Shown: positions 51,908 through 58,993 of the stretch, piece after piece
Layout: every line of letters starts with the position of its first letter
Position numbering within the stretch: position 1 is the stretch's first letter
DNA from: Megamonas sp. UBA1796
GTDB lineage: Bacteria > Bacillota > Negativicutes > Selenomonadales > Selenomonadaceae
Assembly (NCBI GenBank): GCA_002319795.1
Contig: DCFU01000043.1
Coordinates: forward strand, 73,666 to 137,665
Direction: 5' to 3'
DNA length: 64,000 nt
Translations under genes and position numbers: made by a program
Notes under the pieces: model-generated
Database searches by the model: none
What the model was told of the DNA's origin: nothing
What the model saw: the letters and a program-made list of their open reading frames with translations, nothing else

Positions 51908-52981
51908 TTGAGAAAATGGTTAATTTCCTCATGCATGGTAGCGGTACTTATGGTATTTGGCATGCAAGGCGCATTAGCGGCGCCTGCTGGCGACAAGCCG
52001 AATATACGGATTATTGCTACAGGTGGTACAATTGCGGGCAGTGCGGCTTCTGATACTGCCACAACCGGTTATAAGGCCGGAGCTTTGGGCATAGATACGC
52101 TCATAAATGCTGTGCCGGAGTTGAAGAATTATGCGAATGTATCCGGAGAGCAGCTTTGCAGTATAGACAGCAAGGATATGACCAACGCTATATGGTTGCA
52201 GTTAGCCAAAAGAATCAATGCCTTGTTGTCGCAGGATGATGTTGATGGCATCGTCATTACACATGGTACGGATACGTTGGAAGAAACCGCTTATTTTTTA
52301 AACCTTACAGTCAAGAGCGATAAGCCGGTTGTCTTAGTGGGCGCTATGCGTCCGGCAACAGCTATTAGTGCTGACGGGCCAATGAATCTATTGAATGCCG
52401 TTCGTGTTGCCTCCAGTAAGGCAGCAGTGGGGAAAGGTGTTTTGGTGGCGATGAATGATGAGATTAATGGTGCACGGGATGTAACGAAGACCAATACCAC
52501 GACCGTTAGTACTTTCAAAGCACCAGAACTTGGTTTTCTTGGATATATTAACGATGGGGTTCCGGAATTTTACCGTGAGTCTACACGCAAACATACCAGG
52601 CAGACAGAATTCAATGTGAATCATATGGATGCACTGCCTTATGTAAAGATTATTTACGGGCATGCTGATGATGATGGGCTTTTTGTGGAAGCAGCAATCA
52701 AAGCTGGAGTAAAGGGTATTGTTTATGCGGGTACTGGAAATGGCAGTATTCATAAGAACGCAGAAGCAGCGCTTGCGAAAGCAGCGGCCCAGGGGATTGT
52801 AGTGGTAAGGAGTTCGCGTGTTGGAAATGGTACAGTTATTCCAGCAGAGCAGTCCTATATAGATGAGCACTTTTTGGACGGTGATTCCTTGAATCCGCAG
52901 AAGGCGCGTATTTTATTGCAGCTGGCACTTACCAAGACCAATGATTTTGCTGAAATTCAACAGATGTTTAAGATATATTAA
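51908..52981 (+). CDS. Exported type II L-asparaginase
   Basis: A 357-residue asparaginase. A signal peptide (about 1-25, FGMQGALAAPA) leads into the catalytic domain. The first threonine nucleophile is in IIATGGTIAGS, the second in VITHGTDTLEETAYFLNL, with the SIDSKDMT and GAMRPATAISADGPMN blocks also conserved. It hydrolyses asparagine to aspartate and ammonia outside the cytoplasm. TTG 51908 is preceded by GGGAGATGG. A candidate CodY box lies upstream. Confidence 0.92.
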   Translation: MRKWLISSCMVAVLMVFGMQGALAAPAGDKPNIRIIATGGTIAGSAASDTATTGYKAGALGIDTLINAVPELKNYANVSGEQLCSIDSKDMTNAIWLQLAKRINALLSQDDVDGIVITHGTDTLEETAYFLNLTVKSDKPVVLVGAMRPATAISADGPMNLLNAVRVASSKAAVGKGVLVAMNDEINGARDVTKTNTTTVSTFKAPELGFLGYINDGVPEFYRESTRKHTRQTEFNVNHMDALPYVKIIYGHADDDGLFVEAAIKAGVKGIVYAGTGNGSIHKNAEAALAKAAAQGIVVVRSSRVGNGTVIPAEQSYIDEHFLDGDSLNPQKARILLQLALTKTNDFAEIQQMFKIY

Positions 52982-53000
52982 TATAGTCGGTAAAAATGGA

Positions 53001-53043
53001 CAGCCTCTGGTTAGGAAATCTGTAACCAGAGGCTGCTTTGTGT
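53001..53043 (+). terminator. Asparaginase terminator
   Basis: CAGCCTCTGGTT (53001-53012) pairs perfectly with AACCAGAGGCTG (53024-53035), followed by CTTTGTG; the T run is short. Confidence 0.75.
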
Positions 53044-53206
53044 ATATATTTAAGATGCATAGTATCTTTTTTATGCTGAGAGAAATTTTTGAAGGACCTT
53101 TGTGTTATACTTATTGAATAAATAATATACCACAAATCTTTTGGGGGCAGAGCTCATATGGATAGGGAACTGTGTACAGGGATTCGGTAGAGATATGGAG
53201 CAGAAA

Positions 53207-54145
53207 ATGGAACACACAGAAATTGATTTGACAAGATGTCTTTTCAGGTATCAGAATACAGCTTGCAGCAAATGTGAGGAACTATGTCCGCAGCAGGCTA
53301 TAGCAGTCCGGAAAATTGATATGGAACGCTGCAATAGCTGCGGCTTGTGTACGGCAGTTTGCCCGACAGGGGCCATAAAGACATGCTGTTCCTATGAAGA
53401 GAAGCTAGCACGTTGTATGGAAAAAAATGAAGTGCTCATGGTGTGCGAAAAAGCAGTATACTCCAGCGGTTTTTCATGTCTGGGATTTCTTGATCGGCAT
53501 ATGCTTTGGGCTATGGCAGCGTCTCATGATGTTTGTCTCGATATATCGAATTGTGCTGCTTGCAATGCGAAAATATATACCTGGCTGTCCGGGGAAATCG
53601 CTGCGTGTAATGCAGTTCTGTGCCAAGCATCACGCAGAGAAGTTCGCTGTGTTGTCGCCAAAGAGATGCCGTCAGAGGAAGCGAAAGTAAGCCGCAGGGA
53701 CTTCTTCCGGCAACTTTTCGGGGCAGCCGTGGAGACGGTTGAGGTCATTGCTAAGCCAGAGAAAAAGGGACCTCTGGAGATTTTTGATGAAGCGCAATGG
53801 ATCAAAAGAAAGACAACAGATAGCTGCAGTCTGTTTCCCGGGCTTATGCTTACAGGGAGTTGTAATGCTTGTGGCATGTGTGGTATGATTTGCCCTGAAA
53901 AGGCGGTCTCTGTTGAGGAGACAGAAAAGGATATTATATGGCGCTTTTCTTCGCTGGCTTGTAAGGCATGCGGGCTCTGCATTGTACATTGCCCTAATCA
54001 TGCGCTGGAGTTTGCCCCCGGTGACACCAGGAATGAAACACTTCGGATTGATTTTCCGCATTGCAGTCAATGTGGGAAGCCTTTTAAGCCCATAGGAGAT
54101 TCGACGGTATGTATGGAATGCCATCAGCAGGCTAACGGGCTTTAG
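53207..54145 (+). CDS. Multi-cluster 4Fe-4S protein, unknown partner
   Basis: A 312-residue iron-sulfur protein. N-terminal ferredoxin cysteines in CSKCEELCPQ and CNSCGLCTAVCP; a Cys-rich middle; then two further [4Fe-4S] motifs CNACGMCGMICP and CKACGLCIVHCP; and a terminal four-Cys knuckle CSQCGKPF...CMECH that could bind zinc. An SRRDFFRQLFGAA motif at about 162-174 resembles a Tat signal but is internal. ATG 53207 follows GGAG by 6 bases; ATG 53195 is possible. No oxidoreductase is adjacent, so its electron partner is not evident. Confidence 0.75.
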   Translation: MEHTEIDLTRCLFRYQNTACSKCEELCPQQAIAVRKIDMERCNSCGLCTAVCPTGAIKTCCSYEEKLARCMEKNEVLMVCEKAVYSSGFSCLGFLDRHMLWAMAASHDVCLDISNCAACNAKIYTWLSGEIAACNAVLCQASRREVRCVVAKEMPSEEAKVSRRDFFRQLFGAAVETVEVIAKPEKKGPLEIFDEAQWIKRKTTDSCSLFPGLMLTGSCNACGMCGMICPEKAVSVEETEKDIIWRFSSLACKACGLCIVHCPNHALEFAPGDTRNETLRIDFPHCSQCGKPFKPIGDSTVCMECHQQANGL

Positions 54146-54200
54146 GGAAAGTTCTTCCAGGTGGGATCCTTGCTTTATATAAAAATAATGGTCATGATGT

Positions 54201-54228
54201 TTGTATTGCGCTATAATAATGCTATAAG
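54201..54228 (+). promoter_or_regulatory. Candidate promoter before the brnQ leader
   Basis: TTGTAT at 54201-54206, 16-bp spacer, TATAAG at 54223-54228; predicted start near 54235. Confidence 0.45.
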
Positions 54229-54236
54229 AATTTAAG

Positions 54237-54283
54237 ACAGATTAATTATCTGTGGAAATCCCCGTGAGTTTTCATGGGGATTT
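54237..54283 (+). terminator. Leader with terminator hairpin upstream of brnQ
   Basis: A small hairpin ACAGAT/ATCTGT (54237-54253) is followed by a 12-bp stem, AAATCCCCGTGA with TCATGGGGATTT (54256-54283, one G-T pair), then ATTTTGG. It sits between a candidate promoter and the brnQ start, so it may act as an attenuator; alternatively it ends the preceding gene's transcript. Confidence 0.6.
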
Positions 54284-54304
54284 ATTTTGGGGAGGTATTT
54301 TGTT

Positions 54305-55651
54305 TTGCAGGAGAAATTATCCTTTAGTTCATGTGTTTTAGTTGGTTCTATGCTTTTTGGTATGTTTTTCGGAGCTGGCAACTTAATTTTTCCGGTGCAT
54401 ATGGGACAGGAAGCTGGCAGCCAGTTTTTGCCTGCGACGATAGGTTTTCTGGTTACTGGTATCGGGTTGCCATTTTTAGGGATTGTGGCAATGGGCGTAT
54501 CGGGCAGCAATGGACTTTTTGATTTGGCAAGCCGCGTACATCCGTCTTATGCAAAGTTTATGACGATTTTATTGTATCTGACGATTGGGCCGGCATTTGC
54601 GCTTCCGAGAACGGCGACGGTTTCTTATCAAATCGGGTTGGCACCTTATATTGCTGAACAACAGCAGACGATGGCCTTAGCAGGTTTTACGCTTATTTTT
54701 TTTGTAATAGCTATTTTATTTGCCCTGCGGCCAAGTAAAATTCTTATTTGGATTGGCAAGTTGCTGAATCCGCTTTTTTTGCTGTTTTTGGCGATGCTCA
54801 TAGCTATTGCATTCTTTCAGCCTATGGGCAGCGTGAGTACCGCAGCTGTACACGGAGATTACAGCAGCCATGCTTTTTTCAAAGGTTTTACAGAAGGCTA
54901 TAATACAATGGATGTGTTGGCTTCTTTAGCTTTTGGTATTATTGTTATCCGTACGCTCAGAGATTTGGGTATCCGTACGCCGGCTGGCATTATCCGGGGA
55001 TCGGTCAAGGCGGGATTCGTCACTATTTTGCTTATGGGTGTTATTTACAGTTGTTTGGCCTATATTGGGACTACGAGTATCGGCGCTTTTGAACTTTCGG
55101 ACAATGGTGGTATTGCCTTAGCACAGATTGCGTCTTATTATTTTGGCTCTTTTGGTGCCTTGCTTCTTGCGGTAATTGTAACGCTTGCGTGCCTGAAGAC
55201 GGCAATCGGTCTCATTACGGCATGCTCAGAGACTTTTGAGGAGTTATTTCCTGCCACATGCAGTTATCGGACCTATGCACTTATTTTTACAAGTATATCT
55301 TTTCTGGTGGGGAATATCGGACTTACAGAAATCATCACGCTTGCGGTACCAATTCTGATGTTTCTGTATCCTCTGGCAATTACCTTGGTATTTTTGGCGT
55401 TTTTATCGGCTATTTTAGAGGGGCGACGCTGTGTCTATCAGATGACGACGCTGTTCACTTTGCTTGCCGCCATTGGTGATGCGTTGAATGCATTGCCGGC
55501 TGGTGCCAAGGACTTGTCGTTTGTACAGTCCCTTTTGCATGTATATGCACAGCTGCCCTTCTTTTCGATTGGCATGGGATGGATTGTGCCGGCAATTTTA
55601 GGATTTATTATAGGAAATTGCATGTTCGTCTTAAAGAATAAAAATGCTTAG
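54305..55651 (+). CDS. brnQ: Branched-chain amino-acid transport protein BrnQ
   Basis: A 448-residue LIVCS-family carrier, about 12 helices, that imports leucine, isoleucine and valine with sodium. The N-terminal motif GSMLFGMFFGAGNLIFPVHM and ALPRTATVSYQIGL are family signatures. TTG 54305 is 10 bases after GGGGAGG; no ATG is available nearby. BCAA uptake is a classic CodY target, but no good CodY box was seen. Next to a TauE permease 15 bases downstream, so they may be co-transcribed. Confidence 0.93.
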   Translation: MQEKLSFSSCVLVGSMLFGMFFGAGNLIFPVHMGQEAGSQFLPATIGFLVTGIGLPFLGIVAMGVSGSNGLFDLASRVHPSYAKFMTILLYLTIGPAFALPRTATVSYQIGLAPYIAEQQQTMALAGFTLIFFVIAILFALRPSKILIWIGKLLNPLFLLFLAMLIAIAFFQPMGSVSTAAVHGDYSSHAFFKGFTEGYNTMDVLASLAFGIIVIRTLRDLGIRTPAGIIRGSVKAGFVTILLMGVIYSCLAYIGTTSIGAFELSDNGGIALAQIASYYFGSFGALLLAVIVTLACLKTAIGLITACSETFEELFPATCSYRTYALIFTSISFLVGNIGLTEIITLAVPILMFLYPLAITLVFLAFLSAILEGRRCVYQMTTLFTLLAAIGDALNALPAGAKDLSFVQSLLHVYAQLPFFSIGMGWIVPAILGFIIGNCMFVLKNKNA

Positions 55652-55666
55652 GAGAAGATTCATAAG

Positions 55667-56452
55667 ATGCTATTTGGATTTTTTTTGATTTGCTTTGTTG
55701 CCTCGGTTATTGGTGCTATTTGTGGTATTGGCGGTGGTGTGATTATAAAACCGGTGCTTGATGCATTTGGCATCCTTGATGTGCGGACAATCAGTTTTTT
55801 ATCTGGTACGACGGTATTGGCAATGACGTCGTATTCTGTGCTGTGCAGTAAATTCGGCGGAGAATCCCATGTCAGTCGGAAAATTGGCTTGCCGCTTGCC
55901 GTTGGTGCGGCTTGCGGCGGAATCCTCGGGCAAGTGCTTTTTCAGTATATATTGACCTTAAGTGCAAACAAAGACCGGGTTGGGGCTGTCCAGGCATTTT
56001 GCCTGCTGTTGGTTACGCTGGGGACATTGCTTTATACCCTATATAAGGATCAAATCCCTGCGCATAGGGTCGAAAGAATGTCATATTGTTTTATTATAGG
56101 CATCTTTCTTGGCTTGGTATCGTCTTTCCTGGGTATTGGCGGAGGGCCAATCAATTTGGTGGCTCTTTTTTTCTTTTTCTCTATGCCTGTGAAAGCAGCT
56201 GTGGAGAATTCTTTGTATACTATTTTTTTCGCCCAGATGGCTAGTCTGATGCAGTCGGTTTTTATGCATAGTATACCGGATTTTGTATCAGGGATATTGG
56301 CTGTTATGGTATTTGGAGGGATTTTGGGCGGGTTTTGTGGACGACGGCTGAATAAGAGGCTGCAGGAGGAGACAATTGAGCATTTGTTCATTGCCTTGAT
56401 GGTAGCCATGCTCTTTATCAACCTATATGATATTTATAAATTTATGCAGTAA
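55667..56452 (+). CDS. TauE/SafE-family membrane permease
   Basis: A 261-residue, seven- to eight-helix membrane protein of the TauE/SafE (DUF81) family. Two internal repeats show the Gly-rich motifs AICGIGGGVIIKPVLDAFG and SFLGIGGGPINLVALFFFF. Such proteins are thought to export sulfite, sulfoacetate or related anions. GGAGAAG gives the ribosome site. Close behind brnQ. Confidence 0.88.
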   Translation: MLFGFFLICFVASVIGAICGIGGGVIIKPVLDAFGILDVRTISFLSGTTVLAMTSYSVLCSKFGGESHVSRKIGLPLAVGAACGGILGQVLFQYILTLSANKDRVGAVQAFCLLLVTLGTLLYTLYKDQIPAHRVERMSYCFIIGIFLGLVSSFLGIGGGPINLVALFFFFSMPVKAAVENSLYTIFFAQMASLMQSVFMHSIPDFVSGILAVMVFGGILGGFCGRRLNKRLQEETIEHLFIALMVAMLFINLYDIYKFMQ

Positions 56453-56589
56453 AGTTATGCATAGTATATAAAGCGTAGCTGTAAGCTGCGAAAAAGACTT
56501 GATTCAAGGTGATATCGTAAATGGGGTAAGATTTTTTTGCAGATTGAAAATTTATATGGTTATGAATTGAAATGAGGAGGAACGGGGAG

Positions 56590-56994
56590 ATGACAATATC
56601 CGAGGTTAGTGAAAAGTATGCTATGACGCAGGATACTTTGCGCTATTATGAACGTGTGGGGCTTATTCCGCCAGTACCGCGTAAACCGAGCGGCATCCGG
56701 GATTATGATGCGCATAGCTGCGGCTGGATAGAATTTATTCGCTGTATGAGGAGAGCTGGCCTGCCCGTGGAGGCATTGAGCGAGTATGTGCGCATGTATC
56801 AGGAAGGCGATACTACAAAGGAAGCGCGCAGGGCCCTTCTTGTGGAGGAGCGCCGTCGATTGGATGAACGCATCCGGACAATGCTTGCTACGAGAGAGCG
56901 CCTTGATTATAAAATCGCCAATTATGACAAGATTGATAAGGTGGCAGGAAACCTTGAAAAAGCCGATAGGGCGGACATCAATGAAAGTGCTTAG
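56590..56994 (+). CDS. MerR-family transcriptional regulator
   Basis: A 134-residue activator/repressor. The winged-helix N-terminus reads MTISEVSEKYAMTQDTLRYY, ERVGLIPPVPR and IRDYD; IEFIRCMRRAGLPVEALSEY follows, then the dimerising coiled coil (about 75-115). No cysteine pattern for metal sensing; the AdhR/YfmP-like small-molecule or stress-type subgroup is likely. ATG 56590 is preceded by GAGGAGGAACGGGGAG. The converging MFS/spermidine-synthase gene has a MerR-type promoter, so it is a probable target. Confidence 0.9.
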   Translation: MTISEVSEKYAMTQDTLRYYERVGLIPPVPRKPSGIRDYDAHSCGWIEFIRCMRRAGLPVEALSEYVRMYQEGDTTKEARRALLVEERRRLDERIRTMLATRERLDYKIANYDKIDKVAGNLEKADRADINESA

Positions 56995-57034
56995 AAAAGC
57001 AGGGGAAAAAGTATTGCCGGCTAAAAGCTGAATA

Positions 57035-58642
57035 TCAAAGTTCTTTCTTCAGAAAATCAGAAATGCTTTCATTTTCCAATTCTTTTTTTGCCTGGACTAA
57101 CTCTGTCTGGATGAGCCCATCAATCATTTTTATTCCCAAAAGCTCCACGGGGGCTTTATCATCCGTAAGTATATGATGCGTTTGACTTTGGCAGGCCTGC
57201 AGGTGTGTATCTATGTCTTGCATGAGCCGCCTGAGTGCGGGATCTGTCAGGGTGGTACTGTTTTGGGATAATGCCGTGGCCGGTTCTGTCTGCTGACTGG
57301 CGAATAGCTCACGATTGGTCATGTTTTTGACATCAATCGTATTGACATGCCTGAAGACAGAAAGAATGGTGTCTGTCAGATAGCTGTTTATACCGTCCGG
57401 GTCCGTGGTGTGCATATTCATATTGACAACCATGATGCCGTTTGGTTTCAAGTGATTGTTTACTACGGTGAAGAATTCTTTGGAGGACATATGGAACGGG
57501 ATTGTGATATCCTGATAGGCATCAACCATGATGACATCGTATTTTTTATCCGAAGCGTTCAGATACGCACGCCCGTCATACGTAGTTACAGGGATTGTAT
57601 TTGGCAGGGAAAAATATGTATGTGCCAGATTAGTGATTTTTTGGTCGATTTCGATGCCTTCAATGGTTGCATGTGGAAAATATTTTTTACATTGGCGGGC
57701 ATAGGTTCCGGTACCCATGCCCAGCACCAGGATGTCCATGGGCTGGCTGGCGGAGGCTCCGGCCATCACAGGTGCGGCGAGTGCGTAGTCATAGTACATT
57801 CCCGTAAGGCTTTCATCTTTTTTCATGATGGATTGGACACCAAAAATTACGTTGGTAGAAAGAATGATGCTGTCATCGGTATTTTTTACCTGAAGATAAT
57901 TATAGATGGACTCGCCTTCATATAAGAGATTCTGGTTCCAAAAAGCAAAGTGTCCGGAGTTGCTGAACAGAGTGCAGAGAATGAACAAAAGACAGGCTGC
58001 TATGGTTTGGATTCTTTTGGTTTTGGCACTGAAGAAGTAAATGCTGCCAAGCAACAGTAATACTGCGGAAAAAATAAGGAAGGTAATAGCCGTACCGACA
58101 GCAGGGATGGTTACAAAGGTCGGTAAAAAAGTACCAAGGATACTGCCAATCGTATTGAAGGCTCCAAGCGTGCCAATGATTTTCCCATTCGTTTCCAGAT
58201 TATCGGTACAGTATTTCGCGAGTGACGGTGTCACTGTACCAAGCAGCAGCAGAGGATATACGAAAAGGAACATACAGGTCAGAAAGGCTGCGAGAATGAG
58301 GAAGTTCGTATTGATGGTTAAAATAAGGATGCCTGAAATGAGCAGGATGATATATTTTCCAAGCACTGGTATCGCAGCAATCCATACAGCAGCAATGAGA
58401 ATCCGACGGTAAAGCCGGTCAGGGTTTGGGTCTTTATCGGCGCTGCGGCCGCCTACGATGTTTCCCAGGGCCATGGCAATCATGATGGTTCCGATAATGA
58501 TGGTCCAGACAATTTGTGAAGAACTGAAATACGGGGCCAGCAAACGGCTGGCGCCAAGTTCCACGGCCATTATGGACATACCAGCAAAAAATTCAGTCAT
58601 ATAGAGGTAATATTTGTTTCTTAGAATAGGACGTGTTTCCAT
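57035..58642 (-). CDS. Membrane-anchored spermidine-synthase-like protein (MFS-like/SpeE fusion)
   Basis: A 535-residue fusion. The N-terminal ~230 residues form about eight membrane helices (FFAGMSIMAVELGASRLLAP, FVYPLLLLGTVTPSLAKYCT). The C-terminal part is a class I methyltransferase fold of the polyamine-synthase type with ILVLGMGTGTYARQ and IEIDQKITNLAHTYF and YDVIMVDAY. The aminopropyl-transferase active site is only partly recognisable, so the reaction is uncertain. GAGGAG precedes ATG. A MerR-like promoter lies upstream. Confidence 0.82.
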   Translation of the reverse strand: METRPILRNKYYLYMTEFFAGMSIMAVELGASRLLAPYFSSSQIVWTIIIGTIMIAMALGNIVGGRSADKDPNPDRLYRRILIAAVWIAAIPVLGKYIILLISGILILTINTNFLILAAFLTCMFLFVYPLLLLGTVTPSLAKYCTDNLETNGKIIGTLGAFNTIGSILGTFLPTFVTIPAVGTAITFLIFSAVLLLLGSIYFFSAKTKRIQTIAACLLFILCTLFSNSGHFAFWNQNLLYEGESIYNYLQVKNTDDSIILSTNVIFGVQSIMKKDESLTGMYYDYALAAPVMAGASASQPMDILVLGMGTGTYARQCKKYFPHATIEGIEIDQKITNLAHTYFSLPNTIPVTTYDGRAYLNASDKKYDVIMVDAYQDITIPFHMSSKEFFTVVNNHLKPNGIMVVNMNMHTTDPDGINSYLTDTILSVFRHVNTIDVKNMTNRELFASQQTEPATALSQNSTTLTDPALRRLMQDIDTHLQACQSQTHHILTDDKAPVELLGIKMIDGLIQTELVQAKKELENESISDFLKKEL

Positions 58643-58673
58643 AGTATGCGCTCCTCTTTTGTTATTGGTTTCT

Positions 58674-58706
58674 AGTGTATCACATAGACTTGGTTCCTGG
58701 TCAAGT
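58674..58706 (-). promoter_or_regulatory. MerR-type promoter of the MFS/SpeE fusion gene
   Basis: On the minus strand, -35 TTGACC (58704-58699) and -10 TACACT (58679-58674) are separated by 19 bp, the long spacer typical of MerR-activated promoters. An ACTTG...CAAGT dyad (58688-58706) overlaps the -35 and spacer. The MerR gene lies convergent at the other end of the target. Confidence 0.6.
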
Positions 58707-58776
58707 TTATTTTCAGATGGGCTATTCTTGGGGTTGATTCTTTTAGAGCTTTTTCAGAGCTATACGCTATGACGGA

Positions 58777-58798
58777 TTTTTCATGTATACATAAAAAA
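58777..58798. promoter_or_regulatory. Near-perfect 22-bp palindrome upstream of the glnA promoter
   Basis: A central ATGTATACAT (58783-58792, perfect) is flanked by TTTTTC and AAAAAA, symmetrical apart from one pair. It ends 4 bp before the predicted -35 box of glnA and looks like a dimeric regulator site. No regulator assigned. Confidence 0.5.
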
Positions 58799-58802
58799 GT
58801 GC

Positions 58803-58832
58803 TGGACAAATAAGGGCTGAATATGCTATTAT
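58803..58832 (+). promoter_or_regulatory. Candidate glnA promoter
   Basis: TGGACA at 58803-58808, 18-bp spacer and TATTAT at 58827-58832. The predicted start near 58839 gives a leader of about 155 bases. Confidence 0.6.
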
Positions 58833-58859
58833 ATGACCTGTAAGAGATATATAGGGCAT

Positions 58860-58944
58860 GGCGATGAGGCCATATGATACTGTTGAGGTGAAGCAGGTTT
58901 AGGTGTATCTGCGGGGCAGTCTGTCATATGGTATTTTTGTTGCC
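58860..58944 (+). promoter_or_regulatory. Structured 5' leader RNA of glnA (unassigned)
   Basis: An 85-base element with four stacked helices: GGCGAT/GTTGCC (58860-58865, 58939-58944, two G-U pairs), CCATATGA/TCATATGG (58870-58877, 58924-58931), ACTG/CAGT (58879-58882, 58917-58920), GCAGGT/ATCTGC (58893-58898, 58907-58912) with loop TTAGGTGT. A purine-rich internal loop TTGAGGTGAA faces GGGG. It does not match the riboswitch classes I can recall. Confidence 0.5.
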
Positions 58945-58993
58945 AAAAAACGTTAGTCTGTCAAATAAAATGATTAAAAAGGTGGTACAAAAA

